Assembly: GCF_010550245.1 (NCBI RefSeq) | Contig: NZ_JAAGLU010000003.1 | Coordinates: 1-64,000, forward strand | DNA: 64,000 nucleotides | Reading direction: 5' to 3' | Source of the DNA: Streptomyces sp. SID12501 | GTDB taxonomy: Bacteria > Actinomycetota > Actinomycetes > Streptomycetales > Streptomycetaceae | Shown here: positions 49,922 through 59,020 of the stretch, one piece after another | Position numbering within the stretch: position 1 is the stretch's first letter | Layout: each line of letters begins with the position of its first letter | Made by a program: the position numbers and the translations under genes | The notes under the pieces: generated by a model | The model's input: only the letters and a program-made list of their open reading frames with translations | Told to the model about the DNA's origin: nothing | Database searches by the model: none

Positions 49922-52327
49922 CTACGAAACCACCGCGGGATCAGCCGACTTGGCCTCCCGTTCCGCCTCCTCCGCCTCGTCCTCCCCGGCGACCCCGCGC
50001 CGCTTGGAGACGTACACCGCGCCCACGATCACCGCGATCGACACGATGGCGATGACGATGCGCAGGGCGAGGTTCTCGTCGTCGCCGTAGCTGAACTTGA
50101 TGATCGCGGGCGCGATGAGCAGCGCGACCAGGTTCATCACCTTCAGCAGCGGGTTGATGGCCGGGCCCGCGGTGTCCTTGAACGGGTCGCCGACGGTGTC
50201 CCCGATGACGGTCGCCGCGTGGGCCTCACTGCCCTTGCCGCCGTGGTGGCCGTCCTCCACCAGTTTCTTCGCGTTGTCCCACGCGCCACCGGAGTTGGCG
50301 AGGAACACCGCCATCAGCGTGCCGGTGCCGATCGCACCCGCGAGGAACGAGCCGAGCGCGCCGACGCCGAGCGTGAACCCGATGGCGATGGGCGCCAGGA
50401 CAGCCAGCAGTCCGGGTGTGGCGAGTTCCCGGAGCGCGTCCTTGGTACAGATGTCGACGACGCGCCCGTACTCCGGTTTCTCGGTGTAGTTCATGATCCC
50501 GGGGTGCTCGCGGAACTGCCGTCGCACCTCGTAGACGACCGAACCCGCCGACCGCGAGACCGCGCTGATCGCCAGTCCGGAGAACAGGAAGACGACCGCC
50601 GCGCCGGCGATCAGACCGACCAGGTTGTTGGGCTGCGAGATGTCCATCACCAGGTTCATCGGCCCGCCCTCGCCGACCTTCTCGCCCACCTCGCGCGCCG
50701 CGGTCGTGATCGCGTCGCGGTACGACCCGAAGAGCGCCGAGGCGGCCAGGACGGCGGTGGCGATGGCGATGCCCTTGGTGATGGCCTTGGTGGTGTTGCC
50801 GACGGCGTCCAGGTCGGTGAGCACCTGCGCGCCCGCGCCCTGGACGTCGCCGGACATCTCGGCGATGCCCTGCGCGTTGTCGGAGACCGGCCCGAAGGTG
50901 TCCATCGCGACGATGACACCGACCGTGGTGAGCAGGCCGGTGCCGGCCAGTGCCACCGCGAACAGCGCCAGCATGATGGACGTACCGCCGAGGAGGAACG
51001 CCCCGTACACGCCGAGGCCGATCAACAGGGCGGTGTAGACGGCCGATTCGAGCCCGATGGAGATGCCGGCGAGGACGACGGTGGCCGCGCCGGTGAGGGA
51101 GCTCTTGCCGATGTCCCGTACGGGTCGTCGGGTGGTCTCGGTGAAGTAGCCGGTCAGTTGCTGGATCAGGGCCGCCAGCACGATACCGATGGCCACCGCG
51201 AGGAGCGCGAGGATCCGCGGATCGCCGCCCTTGCCGGCGATCGCCGCGTCGGTGACACCGTCCAGATCGGCGTACGACGACGGCAGGTAGACGAAGACCG
51301 CGAGCGCGACGAGTGCGAGGGAGATCACAGCGGAGATGAAGAATCCGCGGTTGATCGCGCTCATGCCGCTGCGGTCGGAGCGCTTCGGCGCCACCGCGAA
51401 GATGCCGATCATCGCCGTGAGCACGCCGATCGCGGGCACCAGGAGCGGGAAGGCGAGTCCGGCGTCGCCGAAGGCGGCCTTGCCGAGGATCAGCGCGGCG
51501 ACGAGCGTCACGGCGTACGACTCGAAGAGGTCGGCCGCCATGCCGGCGCAGTCGCCGACGTTGTCGCCCACGTTGTCGGCGATGGTCGCGGCGTTGCGCG
51601 GATCGTCCTCCGGGATGCCCTTCTCGACCTTGCCGACCAGGTCGGCGCCGACGTCGGCGGCCTTGGTGAAGATGCCGCCGCCGACACGCATGAACATGGC
51701 GATGAGGGCTGCGCCGAGGCCGAAGCCTTCGAGCACCTTCGGCGCGTCGGCCGCGTACACCAGCACGACGCAGGAGGCGCCCAGCAGGCCGAGGCCCACG
51801 GTGAACATGCCGACGACGCCGCCCGTGCGGAAAGCGATCTTCATCGCTTTGTGAGAGACGTCGGTGAGATCCTTTTCCGGCTCGCCTTCCGCCGGAGTCG
51901 CCTCCCGTGCCGCGGCGGCGACACGCACATTGCTGCGCACCGCGAGCCACATGCCGATATAACCGGTGGCCGCCGAGAACGCGGCGCCGATCAAGAAGAA
52001 CACCGACCGCCCGGCGCGCTGATTCCAGTCGTCCGCGGGCAGCAGCATCAGCAGGAAGAAAACGATCACGGCGAATACGCCGAGCGTGCGCAACTGCCGT
52101 GCCAGGTAGGCGTTCGCGCCTTCCTGGATCGCCTTCGCGATCTCCTTCATGCTGTCGGTGCCCTCGCCCGCCGCGAGCACCTGGCGCACCAGCACCCCGG
52201 CGACCGCGAGCGCAGCCAGGGCCACGACGCCGATGACCATCACGATCAGTCGGTTGTCGTCGGTCAGTACTGCGGCTGCGAAGGTTGTGGGTTGATCGAA
52301 CCGCTGAGGGGTAGAAAGCCCCGCCAT
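49922..52327 (-). CDS. hppA: Membrane-bound proton-translocating pyrophosphatase, K+-independent type
   Basis: An 801-residue protein with about 16 membrane helices. The substrate-binding motifs are visible: GADLVGKVEKGIPEDDPRNA and DNVGDNVGDCAGMAADLFE, and a second acidic cluster in the later GGAWDNAKKLVEDG. It hydrolyses pyrophosphate to pump protons. The segment NTTKAITKG has lysine and threonine at the two positions that separate K+-independent from K+-dependent enzymes (Ala and Gly in the latter). The tail is acidic (EDEAEEAEREAKSADP). The gene has a long upstream region with an 18-bp direct repeat. Confidence 0.97.
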   Translation of the reverse strand: MAGLSTPQRFDQPTTFAAAVLTDDNRLIVMVIGVVALAALAVAGVLVRQVLAAGEGTDSMKEIAKAIQEGANAYLARQLRTLGVFAVIVFFLLMLLPADDWNQRAGRSVFFLIGAAFSAATGYIGMWLAVRSNVRVAAAAREATPAEGEPEKDLTDVSHKAMKIAFRTGGVVGMFTVGLGLLGASCVVLVYAADAPKVLEGFGLGAALIAMFMRVGGGIFTKAADVGADLVGKVEKGIPEDDPRNAATIADNVGDNVGDCAGMAADLFESYAVTLVAALILGKAAFGDAGLAFPLLVPAIGVLTAMIGIFAVAPKRSDRSGMSAINRGFFISAVISLALVALAVFVYLPSSYADLDGVTDAAIAGKGGDPRILALLAVAIGIVLAALIQQLTGYFTETTRRPVRDIGKSSLTGAATVVLAGISIGLESAVYTALLIGLGVYGAFLLGGTSIMLALFAVALAGTGLLTTVGVIVAMDTFGPVSDNAQGIAEMSGDVQGAGAQVLTDLDAVGNTTKAITKGIAIATAVLAASALFGSYRDAITTAAREVGEKVGEGGPMNLVMDISQPNNLVGLIAGAAVVFLFSGLAISAVSRSAGSVVYEVRRQFREHPGIMNYTEKPEYGRVVDICTKDALRELATPGLLAVLAPIAIGFTLGVGALGSFLAGAIGTGTLMAVFLANSGGAWDNAKKLVEDGHHGGKGSEAHAATVIGDTVGDPFKDTAGPAINPLLKVMNLVALLIAPAIIKFSYGDDENLALRIVIAIVSIAVIVGAVYVSKRRGVAGEDEAEEAEREAKSADPAVVS

Positions 52328-52540
52328 TCGTCCTCCTTGACGCTTGGACTGAGCTCAAGATGTGGACGGATTGTAGGTACCGGAAACTGATCAAAACAGT
52401 ACGCGGAAACGGAATAGATCGCCCCATGCTATTCAGCAAATGATCGGCGGAAGATCCGTGGAAGATCCCCGGGTGATCCATTGACCCACTTGGCGTAATG
52501 CCGCAGACGCATTGACGCTTGATCGAATTATCGCGCAACC

Positions 52541-52581
52541 GATCGTGAATACCTTCACGAAGGGATCGTGAATACCTTCAC
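52541..52581. repeat. 18-bp direct repeat upstream of hppA
   Basis: GATCGTGAATACCTTCAC occurs at 52541-52558 and again at 52564-52581, five bases apart. The period of 23 bases is close to two helical turns, so a protein could bind both copies on the same face. It lies 214 bases upstream of the hppA start and is a candidate regulator site. Confidence 0.7.
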
Positions 52582-52606
52582 TAATTCCGGAGCCCCGCCA
52601 GAAAAA

Positions 52607-52639
52607 CCTCAAGGGCCCTGCTCAGCAGGGCCCTTGAGG
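52607..52639 (-). terminator. Rho-independent terminator of the anti-sigma kinase gene
   Basis: A perfect 15-bp stem (CCTCAAGGGCCCTGC / GCAGGGCCCTTGAGG) with a three-base loop. On the minus strand it is followed by TTTTTC, a classical intrinsic terminator. It is 43 bases past the stop at 52683. Confidence 0.9.
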
Positions 52640-52682
52640 TTGTACGGACTTGAGGTTGTACGGGGTGGGTCGGGGTCGGGTG

Positions 52683-53117
52683 TCAGGGGAGGAGCGTGAC
52701 CGGCGGCGTGGTCGGCCAGCTCATGCGGATCGATCCGCCGTTCTCCCCCGAGGTGACCTCGACGTCGTCGACGAGGCCGCTGATGACCGCGAGGCCCATC
52801 TCGTCCTCCTCGGCATCCACGTCCACGCCACCGTCGGCACCCTGAGCGTTGTCACCGGGAGCCGAGCGGGGCGCTTCGTCGCCGACCTCGATGGAGAACA
52901 GCTTCTCCTCCTCGACCAGCGTCACCCACACCGGCTCCGAGATGCCGCTGCTCTGGTGCAGTCCGACGGCGCGGGAGCAGGCCTCGCCGACGGCGAGTCG
53001 CACCTCGTCGAGAACGGCCTCGTCCACTCCGGCCCTGCGCGCCACCGCTGCCGCCACCAGTCGGGCGGTCCTGACGTGCTCGGGCAGCGCGCTGAAGCGG
53101 AGTTCAACGGTGGCCAT
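52683..53117 (-). CDS. Anti-sigma-factor serine kinase (RsbW-like, BldG partner)
   Basis: A 144-residue GHKL-fold kinase of the RsbW/SpoIIAB kind. The N box is DEVRLAVGEACSRAV, and a degenerate G box appears around EEDEMGLAVISGLVDDV. An acidic insertion (APGDNAQGADGGVDVDAEED) lies between them. It is encoded just after bldG, as in S. coelicolor, where the corresponding protein binds and phosphorylates BldG. It would be a switch controlling sigma factors of development and stress. Confidence 0.92.
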   Translation of the reverse strand: MATVELRFSALPEHVRTARLVAAAVARRAGVDEAVLDEVRLAVGEACSRAVGLHQSSGISEPVWVTLVEEEKLFSIEVGDEAPRSAPGDNAQGADGGVDVDAEEDEMGLAVISGLVDDVEVTSGENGGSIRMSWPTTPPVTLLP

Positions 53118-53244
53118 GCATCCCCCTCGGAATACGGGCGTGCGGTCAGGGGGTCGGGTCGCCGAGACCCGGACCCCCCTCGTTAACTTCTTCCGTCACC
53201 GGACGCACCTACGGGTGACCGCGTGCGCGTCCGGTAAACGGCCG

Positions 53245-53586
53245 TCAGTCGGTGGCCGCCACCGCTTCGTCGACCGAGGTGTGGATCGGGAACACCTTGG
53301 TCAGACCGGTGATACGGAAGATCTTCAGAATGCGCTCCTGGTTGCAGACCAGGCGCAGCGAGCCCTCGTGGGCACGCACACGCTTCAGACCGCCGACCAG
53401 TACGCCGAGCCCGGTGGAGTCGAGGAAGTCGACGCCCTCCATGTCGACGACGAGGTGAAAACTCCCGTCGTTGACCAGCTCGACCAGCTGCTCACGCAGC
53501 TTGGGCGCGGTATAAACGTCAATTTCGCCACCGACCTCGACGACCGTACGATCGCCGACGGTACGGGTCGACAGGGACAGGTCCAC
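53245..53586 (-). CDS. bldG: Anti-anti-sigma factor BldG
   Basis: A 113-residue STAS-domain protein. It begins [20 protein letters not shown] and has the phosphorylatable serine S57 in [15 protein letters not shown]. The rest ([20 protein letters not shown]) matches BldG essentially throughout. BldG is needed for aerial hyphae and antibiotic production, releasing sigma factors when unphosphorylated. It is followed after 127 bases by its kinase gene, and is divergent from the helicase gene with an 80-base shared promoter region. Confidence 0.96.
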   Translation of the reverse strand: MDLSLSTRTVGDRTVVEVGGEIDVYTAPKLREQLVELVNDGSFHLVVDMEGVDFLDSTGLGVLVGGLKRVRAHEGSLRLVCNQERILKIFRITGLTKVFPIHTSVDEAVAATD

Positions 53587-53666
53587 GGATCCTCCAGCAC
53601 CTTGCTATCGAGCGGTCATCCCGAGGGACACCTCGGCAGAGTCCCCAGGTTGGTTCGCCAGCCGCG

Positions 53667-56141
53667 ATGGCATTCAATCACTTACCGCAGGGCGTGCACG
53701 ACGCCTTGGGCCCATTGTCCGTCACGCCAGTGACACACTCGATGCCGATGGCCAAGAATCACCGATCCGAACGACCCTCGGCTTTCGCCGCGTCGCGACC
53801 CGATCCGGGGACGATCCTGGACCGGCTCGCCTCGGGCCCGAGCCGGGCTTCGCGCATCACTCATACGGAGCACTTGCCCCCGCGTGCGGGCCGCCATGCC
53901 GTCTGGCCCGACCGGATTCGCGCCGAGGTGATCGCGGCCGTCCAGGCCGCCGGTATCGAACACCCCTGGGCCCACCAGGCACTGGCCGCCGAGCACGCCC
54001 TGGACGGCGACAACGTGATCGTCGCCACAGGCACCGCCTCGGGCAAGTCGCTCGCGTACCTCGTGCCGGTCCTCTCGCGCCTCCTGGACGGCTCCGAGGC
54101 TCCCAACGGCCGCGGGGCGACCGCCCTGTACCTCGCGCCGACCAAAGCCCTCGCAGCCGACCAGCGCCGTTCTGTGAAGAAACTTTCACAACCATTGGGA
54201 AACGCGGTACGACCTGCCGTGTACGACGGCGACACTCCCGTCGAGGAACGCGAGTGGGTCCGCCAGTACGCGAACTACGTCCTGACCAACCCGGACATGC
54301 TCCACCGGGGGATACTCCCGTCCCACCCCCGCTGGGCCTCCTTCCTCAAATCGCTGAAGTACGTCGTCATCGACGAGTGCCACACCTACCGCGGTGTCTT
54401 CGGCTCCCACGTCGCCCAGGTCCTGCGCCGGCTGCGCCGCCTGTGCGCCCGCTACGGCGCCTCCCCCGTCTTCCTGCTCGCCTCCGCCACCTCCGCCGAG
54501 CCGTCAGCCTCAGCCGGCCGTCTGACGGGCCTCCCGGTGGTCGAGGTCGCGGACGACGCCTCGCCGCGCGGTGAACTGGTGTTCGCCCTCTGGGAACCGC
54601 CGCTCACCGAACTGCACGGCGAGAAGGGCGCGCCCGTCCGCCGTACGGCCACCGCCGAGACGGCCGACCTGCTGACCGACCTCACCCTCCAGGGCGTGCG
54701 CACGGTGGCCTTCGTACGCTCCCGGCGCGGCGCCGAGCTGATCGCGGTGATCGCCCAGGAACGGCTGGCCGAGATCGACCGCTCGCTGGCCCGGCGCGTG
54801 GCCGCCTACCGCGGCGGCTACCTCCCCGAGGAGCGCAGAGCCCTCGAACAGGCCCTCCACTCCGGCGAACTCCTCGGCCTCGCCGCCACCACCGCCCTCG
54901 AACTCGGCATCGACGTCTCGGGGTTGGACGCCGTCGTCATCGCCGGCTACCCGGGCACCCGTGCCTCCCTGTGGCAGCAGGCGGGCCGCGCCGGACGTGC
55001 CGGACAGGGCGCGCTGGCGATCCTGGTCGCCCGCGACGACCCGCTGGACACGTTCCTCGTCCACCACCCGGAAGCCCTGTTCGACCAGCCCGTCGAGTCG
55101 ACGGTCCTCGACCCGGACAACCCGTACGTCCTGGCCCCCCACCTGTGCGCGGCGGCGGCCGAATCCCCCCTGACCGAGGAGGACCTGGAACTCTTCGGAC
55201 CGGAAACGGCGGCCCTGCTCCCGCAGTTGGAGGCCGCGAAGCTGCTCCGCCGCCGCACCAGCGCCTGGCACTGGACACGCCGTGAGCGGGCCGCCGACCT
55301 GGCCGACATCCGGGGCGGTGGTGGCAACCCCGTCCAGATCGTCGAGGAGGGCACGGGACGGCTGCTCGGCACGGTCGACGCGGGCGCCTCGCACACGAGC
55401 GTGCACGAGGGCGCGGTCCACCTCCACCAGGGCCGCACCTATCTCGTCCGCTCCCTCGACCTGGCGGACTCGGTGGCCCTGGTCGAGGAGGCGAACCCGC
55501 CGTATTCGACGGTCGCCCGCGACACGACGTCCATCACCGTCCTGGAGACGGACACTGAGATCCCCTGGGGCGACGGGCGCCTCTGCTACGGCTCCGTCGA
55601 GGTCACCAACCAGGTCGTCTCCTTCCTGCGCCGACGCGTCATCACAGGTGAGGTCCTGGGCGAGACGAAGCTCGACCTCCCTCCGCGTACGCTGCGTACC
55701 CGTGCCGTGTGGTGGACCGTCACCGAGGACCAGCTCGACGCGGCCCGCATCAACCCGGAGATCCTCGGCGGCGCCCTGCACGCCGCCGAACACGCGTCGA
55801 TCGGCATGCTGCCCCTCTTCGCGACCTGCGACCGCTGGGACATCGGCGGCGTCTCCGTCCCGCTCCACCCGGACACCCTCCTCCCGACGGTCTTCGTGTA
55901 CGACGGCCACCCGGGCGGCGCGGGCTTCGCGGAGCGCGCCTTCCACACCGCCCGCTCCTGGCTGACGGCCACCCGCCAGGCCATCGCCTCCTGCGAGTGC
56001 GACGCCGGCTGCCCGTCCTGCATCCAGTCCCCCAAGTGCGGCAACGGCAACGAGCCCTTGCACAAACGGGGAGCGGTGCGGTTGCTGACGGTTCTGCTGC
56101 AGGGGGCGCCGGAGGAGAAGGCTCCGGACGAGAAGGGTTAG
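53667..56141 (+). CDS. DEAD/DEAH-box helicase with DUF1998 (MrfA/YprA type)
   Basis: An 824-residue superfamily 2 helicase. Walker A is VIVATGTASGKSLAYLVP and the DEAH-type box is VIDECHTYRGVFG. Motif III is in LLASATSAEP, and motif VI is in LWQQAGRAGRAGQG. The C-terminal DUF1998 has four cysteines in CECDAGCPSCIQSPKCGNG. MrfA of Bacillus repairs mitomycin lesions independently of UvrA. It is conserved beside bldG in Streptomyces and near the tad genes in mycobacteria (Rv3649). The ATG at 53667 was kept because the N terminus resembles homologues I remember; a later Met (53748) is possible. Confidence 0.92.
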   Translation: MAFNHLPQGVHDALGPLSVTPVTHSMPMAKNHRSERPSAFAASRPDPGTILDRLASGPSRASRITHTEHLPPRAGRHAVWPDRIRAEVIAAVQAAGIEHPWAHQALAAEHALDGDNVIVATGTASGKSLAYLVPVLSRLLDGSEAPNGRGATALYLAPTKALAADQRRSVKKLSQPLGNAVRPAVYDGDTPVEEREWVRQYANYVLTNPDMLHRGILPSHPRWASFLKSLKYVVIDECHTYRGVFGSHVAQVLRRLRRLCARYGASPVFLLASATSAEPSASAGRLTGLPVVEVADDASPRGELVFALWEPPLTELHGEKGAPVRRTATAETADLLTDLTLQGVRTVAFVRSRRGAELIAVIAQERLAEIDRSLARRVAAYRGGYLPEERRALEQALHSGELLGLAATTALELGIDVSGLDAVVIAGYPGTRASLWQQAGRAGRAGQGALAILVARDDPLDTFLVHHPEALFDQPVESTVLDPDNPYVLAPHLCAAAAESPLTEEDLELFGPETAALLPQLEAAKLLRRRTSAWHWTRRERAADLADIRGGGGNPVQIVEEGTGRLLGTVDAGASHTSVHEGAVHLHQGRTYLVRSLDLADSVALVEEANPPYSTVARDTTSITVLETDTEIPWGDGRLCYGSVEVTNQVVSFLRRRVITGEVLGETKLDLPPRTLRTRAVWWTVTEDQLDAARINPEILGGALHAAEHASIGMLPLFATCDRWDIGGVSVPLHPDTLLPTVFVYDGHPGGAGFAERAFHTARSWLTATRQAIASCECDAGCPSCIQSPKCGNGNEPLHKRGAVRLLTVLLQGAPEEKAPDEKG

Positions 56142-56197
56142 CGCTCGCCCGACACCCGCCCGTACAGGCGTACGAGTGACGGGTGCACGGGGCCGGC

Positions 56198-56611
56198 TCA
56201 GGTCGGTCTCAGCGCGCCAGGGGGCCCTGGTGGACCCGCTCTCGACCTGACCTCCGCCCCGAACAGGCCCCGTCCGGACATCACCGTCAGGTCCGACGTC
56301 TCGCCCACCATCGCGCACCGGACGAGCCGGGTGCCCTGGGCCGAGGCCACCCGGTCCGCCCGCGCACAGGCCGCCGAGGCGCCCTCCGTCCAGTGGTCCG
56401 CCGCAGCGAGCGCCGCCAGGTCCGCACCCGCGGCGGCCCGATGCCGGGCCACTGCGGCCTGTCCCATGGCGAGCACCACGCCGAACACCACGCACAGGAC
56501 GGCGACGGCGCCCACGCTCCAGACCGTCGCGGAACCACGGTCGGAGCGGACCGAGCGCGCGGATACGGCTCTGGCGAGCCTGGCGGGCCACCCGCCTCCC
56601 CAACGCTTCAC
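56198..56611 (-). CDS. Rv3654c-family TadE-like secreted protein
   Basis: A 137-residue protein with one transmembrane helix (SATVWSVGAVAVLCVVFGVV) preceded by the TadE/Flp-type DRGSAT motif, then AVARHRAAAGADLAALAAAD as in Rv3654c. The GTG at 56611 overlaps the stop of the TadE gene. It is the last gene of the tad-like operon. It is probably a minor pilin or pilus-assembly component. Confidence 0.85.
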   Translation of the reverse strand: MKRWGGGWPARLARAVSARSVRSDRGSATVWSVGAVAVLCVVFGVVLAMGQAAVARHRAAAGADLAALAAADHWTEGASAACARADRVASAQGTRLVRCAMVGETSDLTVMSGRGLFGAEVRSRAGPPGPPGALRPT

Positions 56612-56976
56612 GCGCCCACCCCCACCGTCTCCTCCGCCAGCGCCACCGCTTCGTGCGCCACATCGACGGTGAGGCCACCGAGCCCCGGCGGCTGCGCCAC
56701 CACCCGCACACGCACGAGGTCGCCCTCCCTGGTGACGGTGACCTCCGCCCGGCGCGGGGCCGCGCCCCGGGCCACCGCGACGACCGCGTCGGCCGGGTCC
56801 TGCCGGGCGGCGGCCCGGGCACCGGCCCGGGCCGCGTCCACACACTGGATCTGCGCGGCGGCGACGAGCAGCGCCCAGACCAGCGCCATCGAGAACAGCA
56901 CCAGCGCGGGCAGCACCACGGCGGCCTCGGCGGTCACGAACCCCCGGTCCCGGCCCAGGCGTTCACATTTTCGCAT
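56608..56976 (-). CDS. TadE-family pseudopilin-like protein
   Basis: A 122-residue protein with the TadE N terminus DRGFVTAEAAVVLPALVLF followed by ALVWALLVAAAQIQCVDAARAG, and a small extracytoplasmic domain. The glutamate in the TAEAA motif is the usual prepilin feature. It overlaps the DUF4244 gene by 14 bases upstream and the Rv3654c-like gene downstream. It is a minor component of a Flp-type pilus. Confidence 0.88.
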   Translation of the reverse strand: MRKCERLGRDRGFVTAEAAVVLPALVLFSMALVWALLVAAAQIQCVDAARAGARAAARQDPADAVVAVARGAAPRRAEVTVTREGDLVRVRVVAQPPGLGGLTVDVAHEAVALAEETVGVGA

Positions 56977-57181
56977 CGAGGGCCTTCTTCACGATGGCCT
57001 GCAACTCCGAGCTGACCTGCCCGCTCGTCACCACCTTGTAGAGCACAGCGGCGAACGCCACTGCCGCGATAATGCCAACAGCATATTCAGAGGTCACCAT
57101 TCCGGCATCCCTCCGCACCGCCAGCACCGTACGCGTCCTGCGCACCAGGGCCCACATCTGTTCCCGCATCACTGTGAACAT
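56963..57181 (-). CDS. DUF4244 Flp-pilin-like protein
   Basis: A 72-residue protein. A short N-terminal leader (MFTVMREQMWALVRR) precedes DAGMVTSEYAVGIIAAVAFA, a hydrophobic helix with the SEYA motif of Flp pilins. The glutamate at position 5 of the mature helix is kept. The ATG at 57181 has GGGAG five bases upstream; the Met at 57169 is possible but lacks a ribosome site. It is probably the major pilin of the tad-like system. Confidence 0.88.
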   Translation of the reverse strand: MFTVMREQMWALVRRTRTVLAVRRDAGMVTSEYAVGIIAAVAFAAVLYKVVTSGQVSSELQAIVKKALDAKM

Positions 57182-57282
57182 CTCAACTCCCGTAATTTTC
57201 AGCTCTGTTGATGACTTGTTGTTGATGACTTGCTGTTGCTGACCGCCCTTGATGACCTGCTCCTGAACGCGCACCGCTCGCG

Positions 57283-58080
57283 TCATCCACCACCCCCGCC
57301 CAGCAACCCGTCCGCCAGCCCGATCACCACGGGCAGTACGCCGACCGCGATGAACGCGGGGAGGAAGCACAGCCCCACCGGCGCGGTGACCATGACGGCC
57401 GCCCGCCGGGCCCGTTCCGTCGCCGTGCGACCCCAGTCGGCGCGGGTGTCCGCGGCCAGGCGTGCGACGGGCCCGGCCGCCGGTACGCCCGACTCGTCGG
57501 CCCGCTCCAGCAGCCTCGCGAGGGAGCCGGCTCCCGGTATCGACGCCAGCCTCCGCCAGGCTTCGGCCGGTTCGCCGCCGAGCCGCACCTCTGCCGCACC
57601 CCGCGCCAGCGCCTCCCCGACCGGTCCCGCCAACGCCTCGCCCACCGCCTGGGCAGCGACCACCGGGCCGGCGCCGGCCGCGATACAGGCGGCCAGCAGA
57701 TCGGCGGCGAGAGGGAGTTGCCGGGCCGCCTCGGCACCGTCGACGTCCGGCGCCGCACCACCGGCCGCCCGCTGCAGTCGCCACCGCCACAGCCCGACCC
57801 CGGCGACCAGCCCCACCAGGACACCGGCCACGCCGCCGACCAGCACCCATCCGGCACTCACCGCACCCGCCACGGGCAGCCACTGCCGTACGGCACCCCT
57901 CGCCGCGAACCACCGTCCCGCCAGACCGCGTTCCCGCTCCCCCTCCAGCGCGAGCAGCCGGGCCAGCCGCCGGCGCACCCTCCGTTCACGCCGTACCGTC
58001 TCGATCCACCGCAGCAGCCACCCGAGGGTCAGCGCGACCCCCAGCACCACCCCCAGCCTGTGGAAAACCTCCGCACTCAC
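57283..58080 (-). CDS. TadC-like membrane protein (type II secretion F domain)
   Basis: A 265-residue protein with about four hydrophobic segments and a T2SSF-type domain (LPLAADLLAACIAAGAGP, AWRRLASIPGAGSLARLLER, ARRAAVMVTAPVGLCFLPAF). It is the inner-membrane platform of the pilus together with TadB. It starts with GTG 70 bases after TadB. Confidence 0.88.
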   Translation of the reverse strand: MSAEVFHRLGVVLGVALTLGWLLRWIETVRRERRVRRRLARLLALEGERERGLAGRWFAARGAVRQWLPVAGAVSAGWVLVGGVAGVLVGLVAGVGLWRWRLQRAAGGAAPDVDGAEAARQLPLAADLLAACIAAGAGPVVAAQAVGEALAGPVGEALARGAAEVRLGGEPAEAWRRLASIPGAGSLARLLERADESGVPAAGPVARLAADTRADWGRTATERARRAAVMVTAPVGLCFLPAFIAVGVLPVVIGLADGLLGGGGG

Positions 58081-58150
58081 GCCGACTCCCTTCTCCAGCC
58101 ACGCTCGACAGCCGTACCGCGACGGCCTCCGTCATCCACTCGCCCGGCCC

Positions 58151-59020
58151 TCATGCCGCCTCAGCTCCCCGCACGATCCGCAGCGCCCACCACAGGCCCA
58201 CGCCCTCCAGCACCCCACCGACCAGCAGGCAGCCCAGTCCGGCGCCGGTGTGCAGCAGCACGCGCAGGGGGTCGGCGCCCAGTGCCGTGCCCAGGACGAG
58301 CCCCAGCACCGGCAGGCCCGCGAGCATCACCGCCGTCGACCGGGCGCCCGCCAACTGGGCGCGCAGGTCAGCACGCTGGTCCCGGTCGGCACGCAGGGCT
58401 CCTTCGAGGCGGTCCAGTCCGGCCGCGAGTCCGGCGCCCTGGTCCACGGCCACCCGCCAGCACGCCGCGAGGCCCAACAGCCCCTCAGCACCCGGTTGTC
58501 GGGCCGCCGCTGCGAGCGCCCGGGGGACATCACCGCCGAACCGTGCCGCCGCCAGCACCGACGCCTGTGCCTCACCGAGGCCGGCGGAGTCGCGTGCCGC
58601 CCGCAGCAGCGCCTCCCCCGGCTGCCGCCCGGCGCGCACCTCACCGGCGAGCGCCCCGCACAGCGCGATCACCTCGTCGCCCCGCCGCTCCTCCGCCCGC
58701 CGCACCTCAGCGGCCAGCCTGACCCGGCGCAGCAGCGGCACCCCGGCGGCGCCCACCAGCGCCGGTACGACGGAGGCACCCAGCAGCGCCACCACCAGCC
58801 CGACGGCCACCGACCACCACTCGGCCCGCAACCTCCGGCGCAGTCGCCGCAGTTCACCGGCCGCCCGTTCCCACGGAGGCGGCCCGGTCCCCATAGCTCC
58901 GCCCCCGGCGAGCAGCAACTCCGCCCGCCGCGCTCCCGGATACCGCCCGCCCAGCAGCCAGCAGACCGCCCCGACGCACATCCCGGCCGCGCCCACCGCC
59001 AGCCCTCCCATCCCCGTCAC
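58151..59020 (-). CDS. TadB-like membrane protein (type II secretion F domain)
   Basis: A 289-residue platform protein with helices at the N terminus (GMCVGAVCWLLGG), around 70-95, and two at the C terminus (LAGLPVLGLVLGTALG; LGCLLVGGVLEGVGLWW). The cytoplasmic domain has the T2SSF pattern (LCGALAGEVRAGRQPGEALL). The GTG at 59020 overlaps the TadA stop, so the pair is coupled. Confidence 0.88.
   Translation of the reverse strand: MTGMGGLAVGAAGMCVGAVCWLLGGRYPGARRAELLLAGGGAMGTGPPPWERAAGELRRLRRRLRAEWWSVAVGLVVALLGASVVPALVGAAGVPLLRRVRLAAEVRRAEERRGDEVIALCGALAGEVRAGRQPGEALLRAARDSAGLGEAQASVLAAARFGGDVPRALAAAARQPGAEGLLGLAACWRVAVDQGAGLAAGLDRLEGALRADRDQRADLRAQLAGARSTAVMLAGLPVLGLVLGTALGADPLRVLLHTGAGLGCLLVGGVLEGVGLWWALRIVRGAEAA

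Larger units (their letters stand above)
52328..52682. promoter_or_regulatory. hppA upstream region
   Basis: This 355-base gap holds, from right to left, the terminator of the anti-sigma kinase gene, an 18-bp direct repeat, and the presumed hppA promoter. The DNA is AT-richer than average (AATTATCGC, AAACTGATCAAAACAG). No hexamer pair can be assigned with confidence. Confidence 0.55.
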
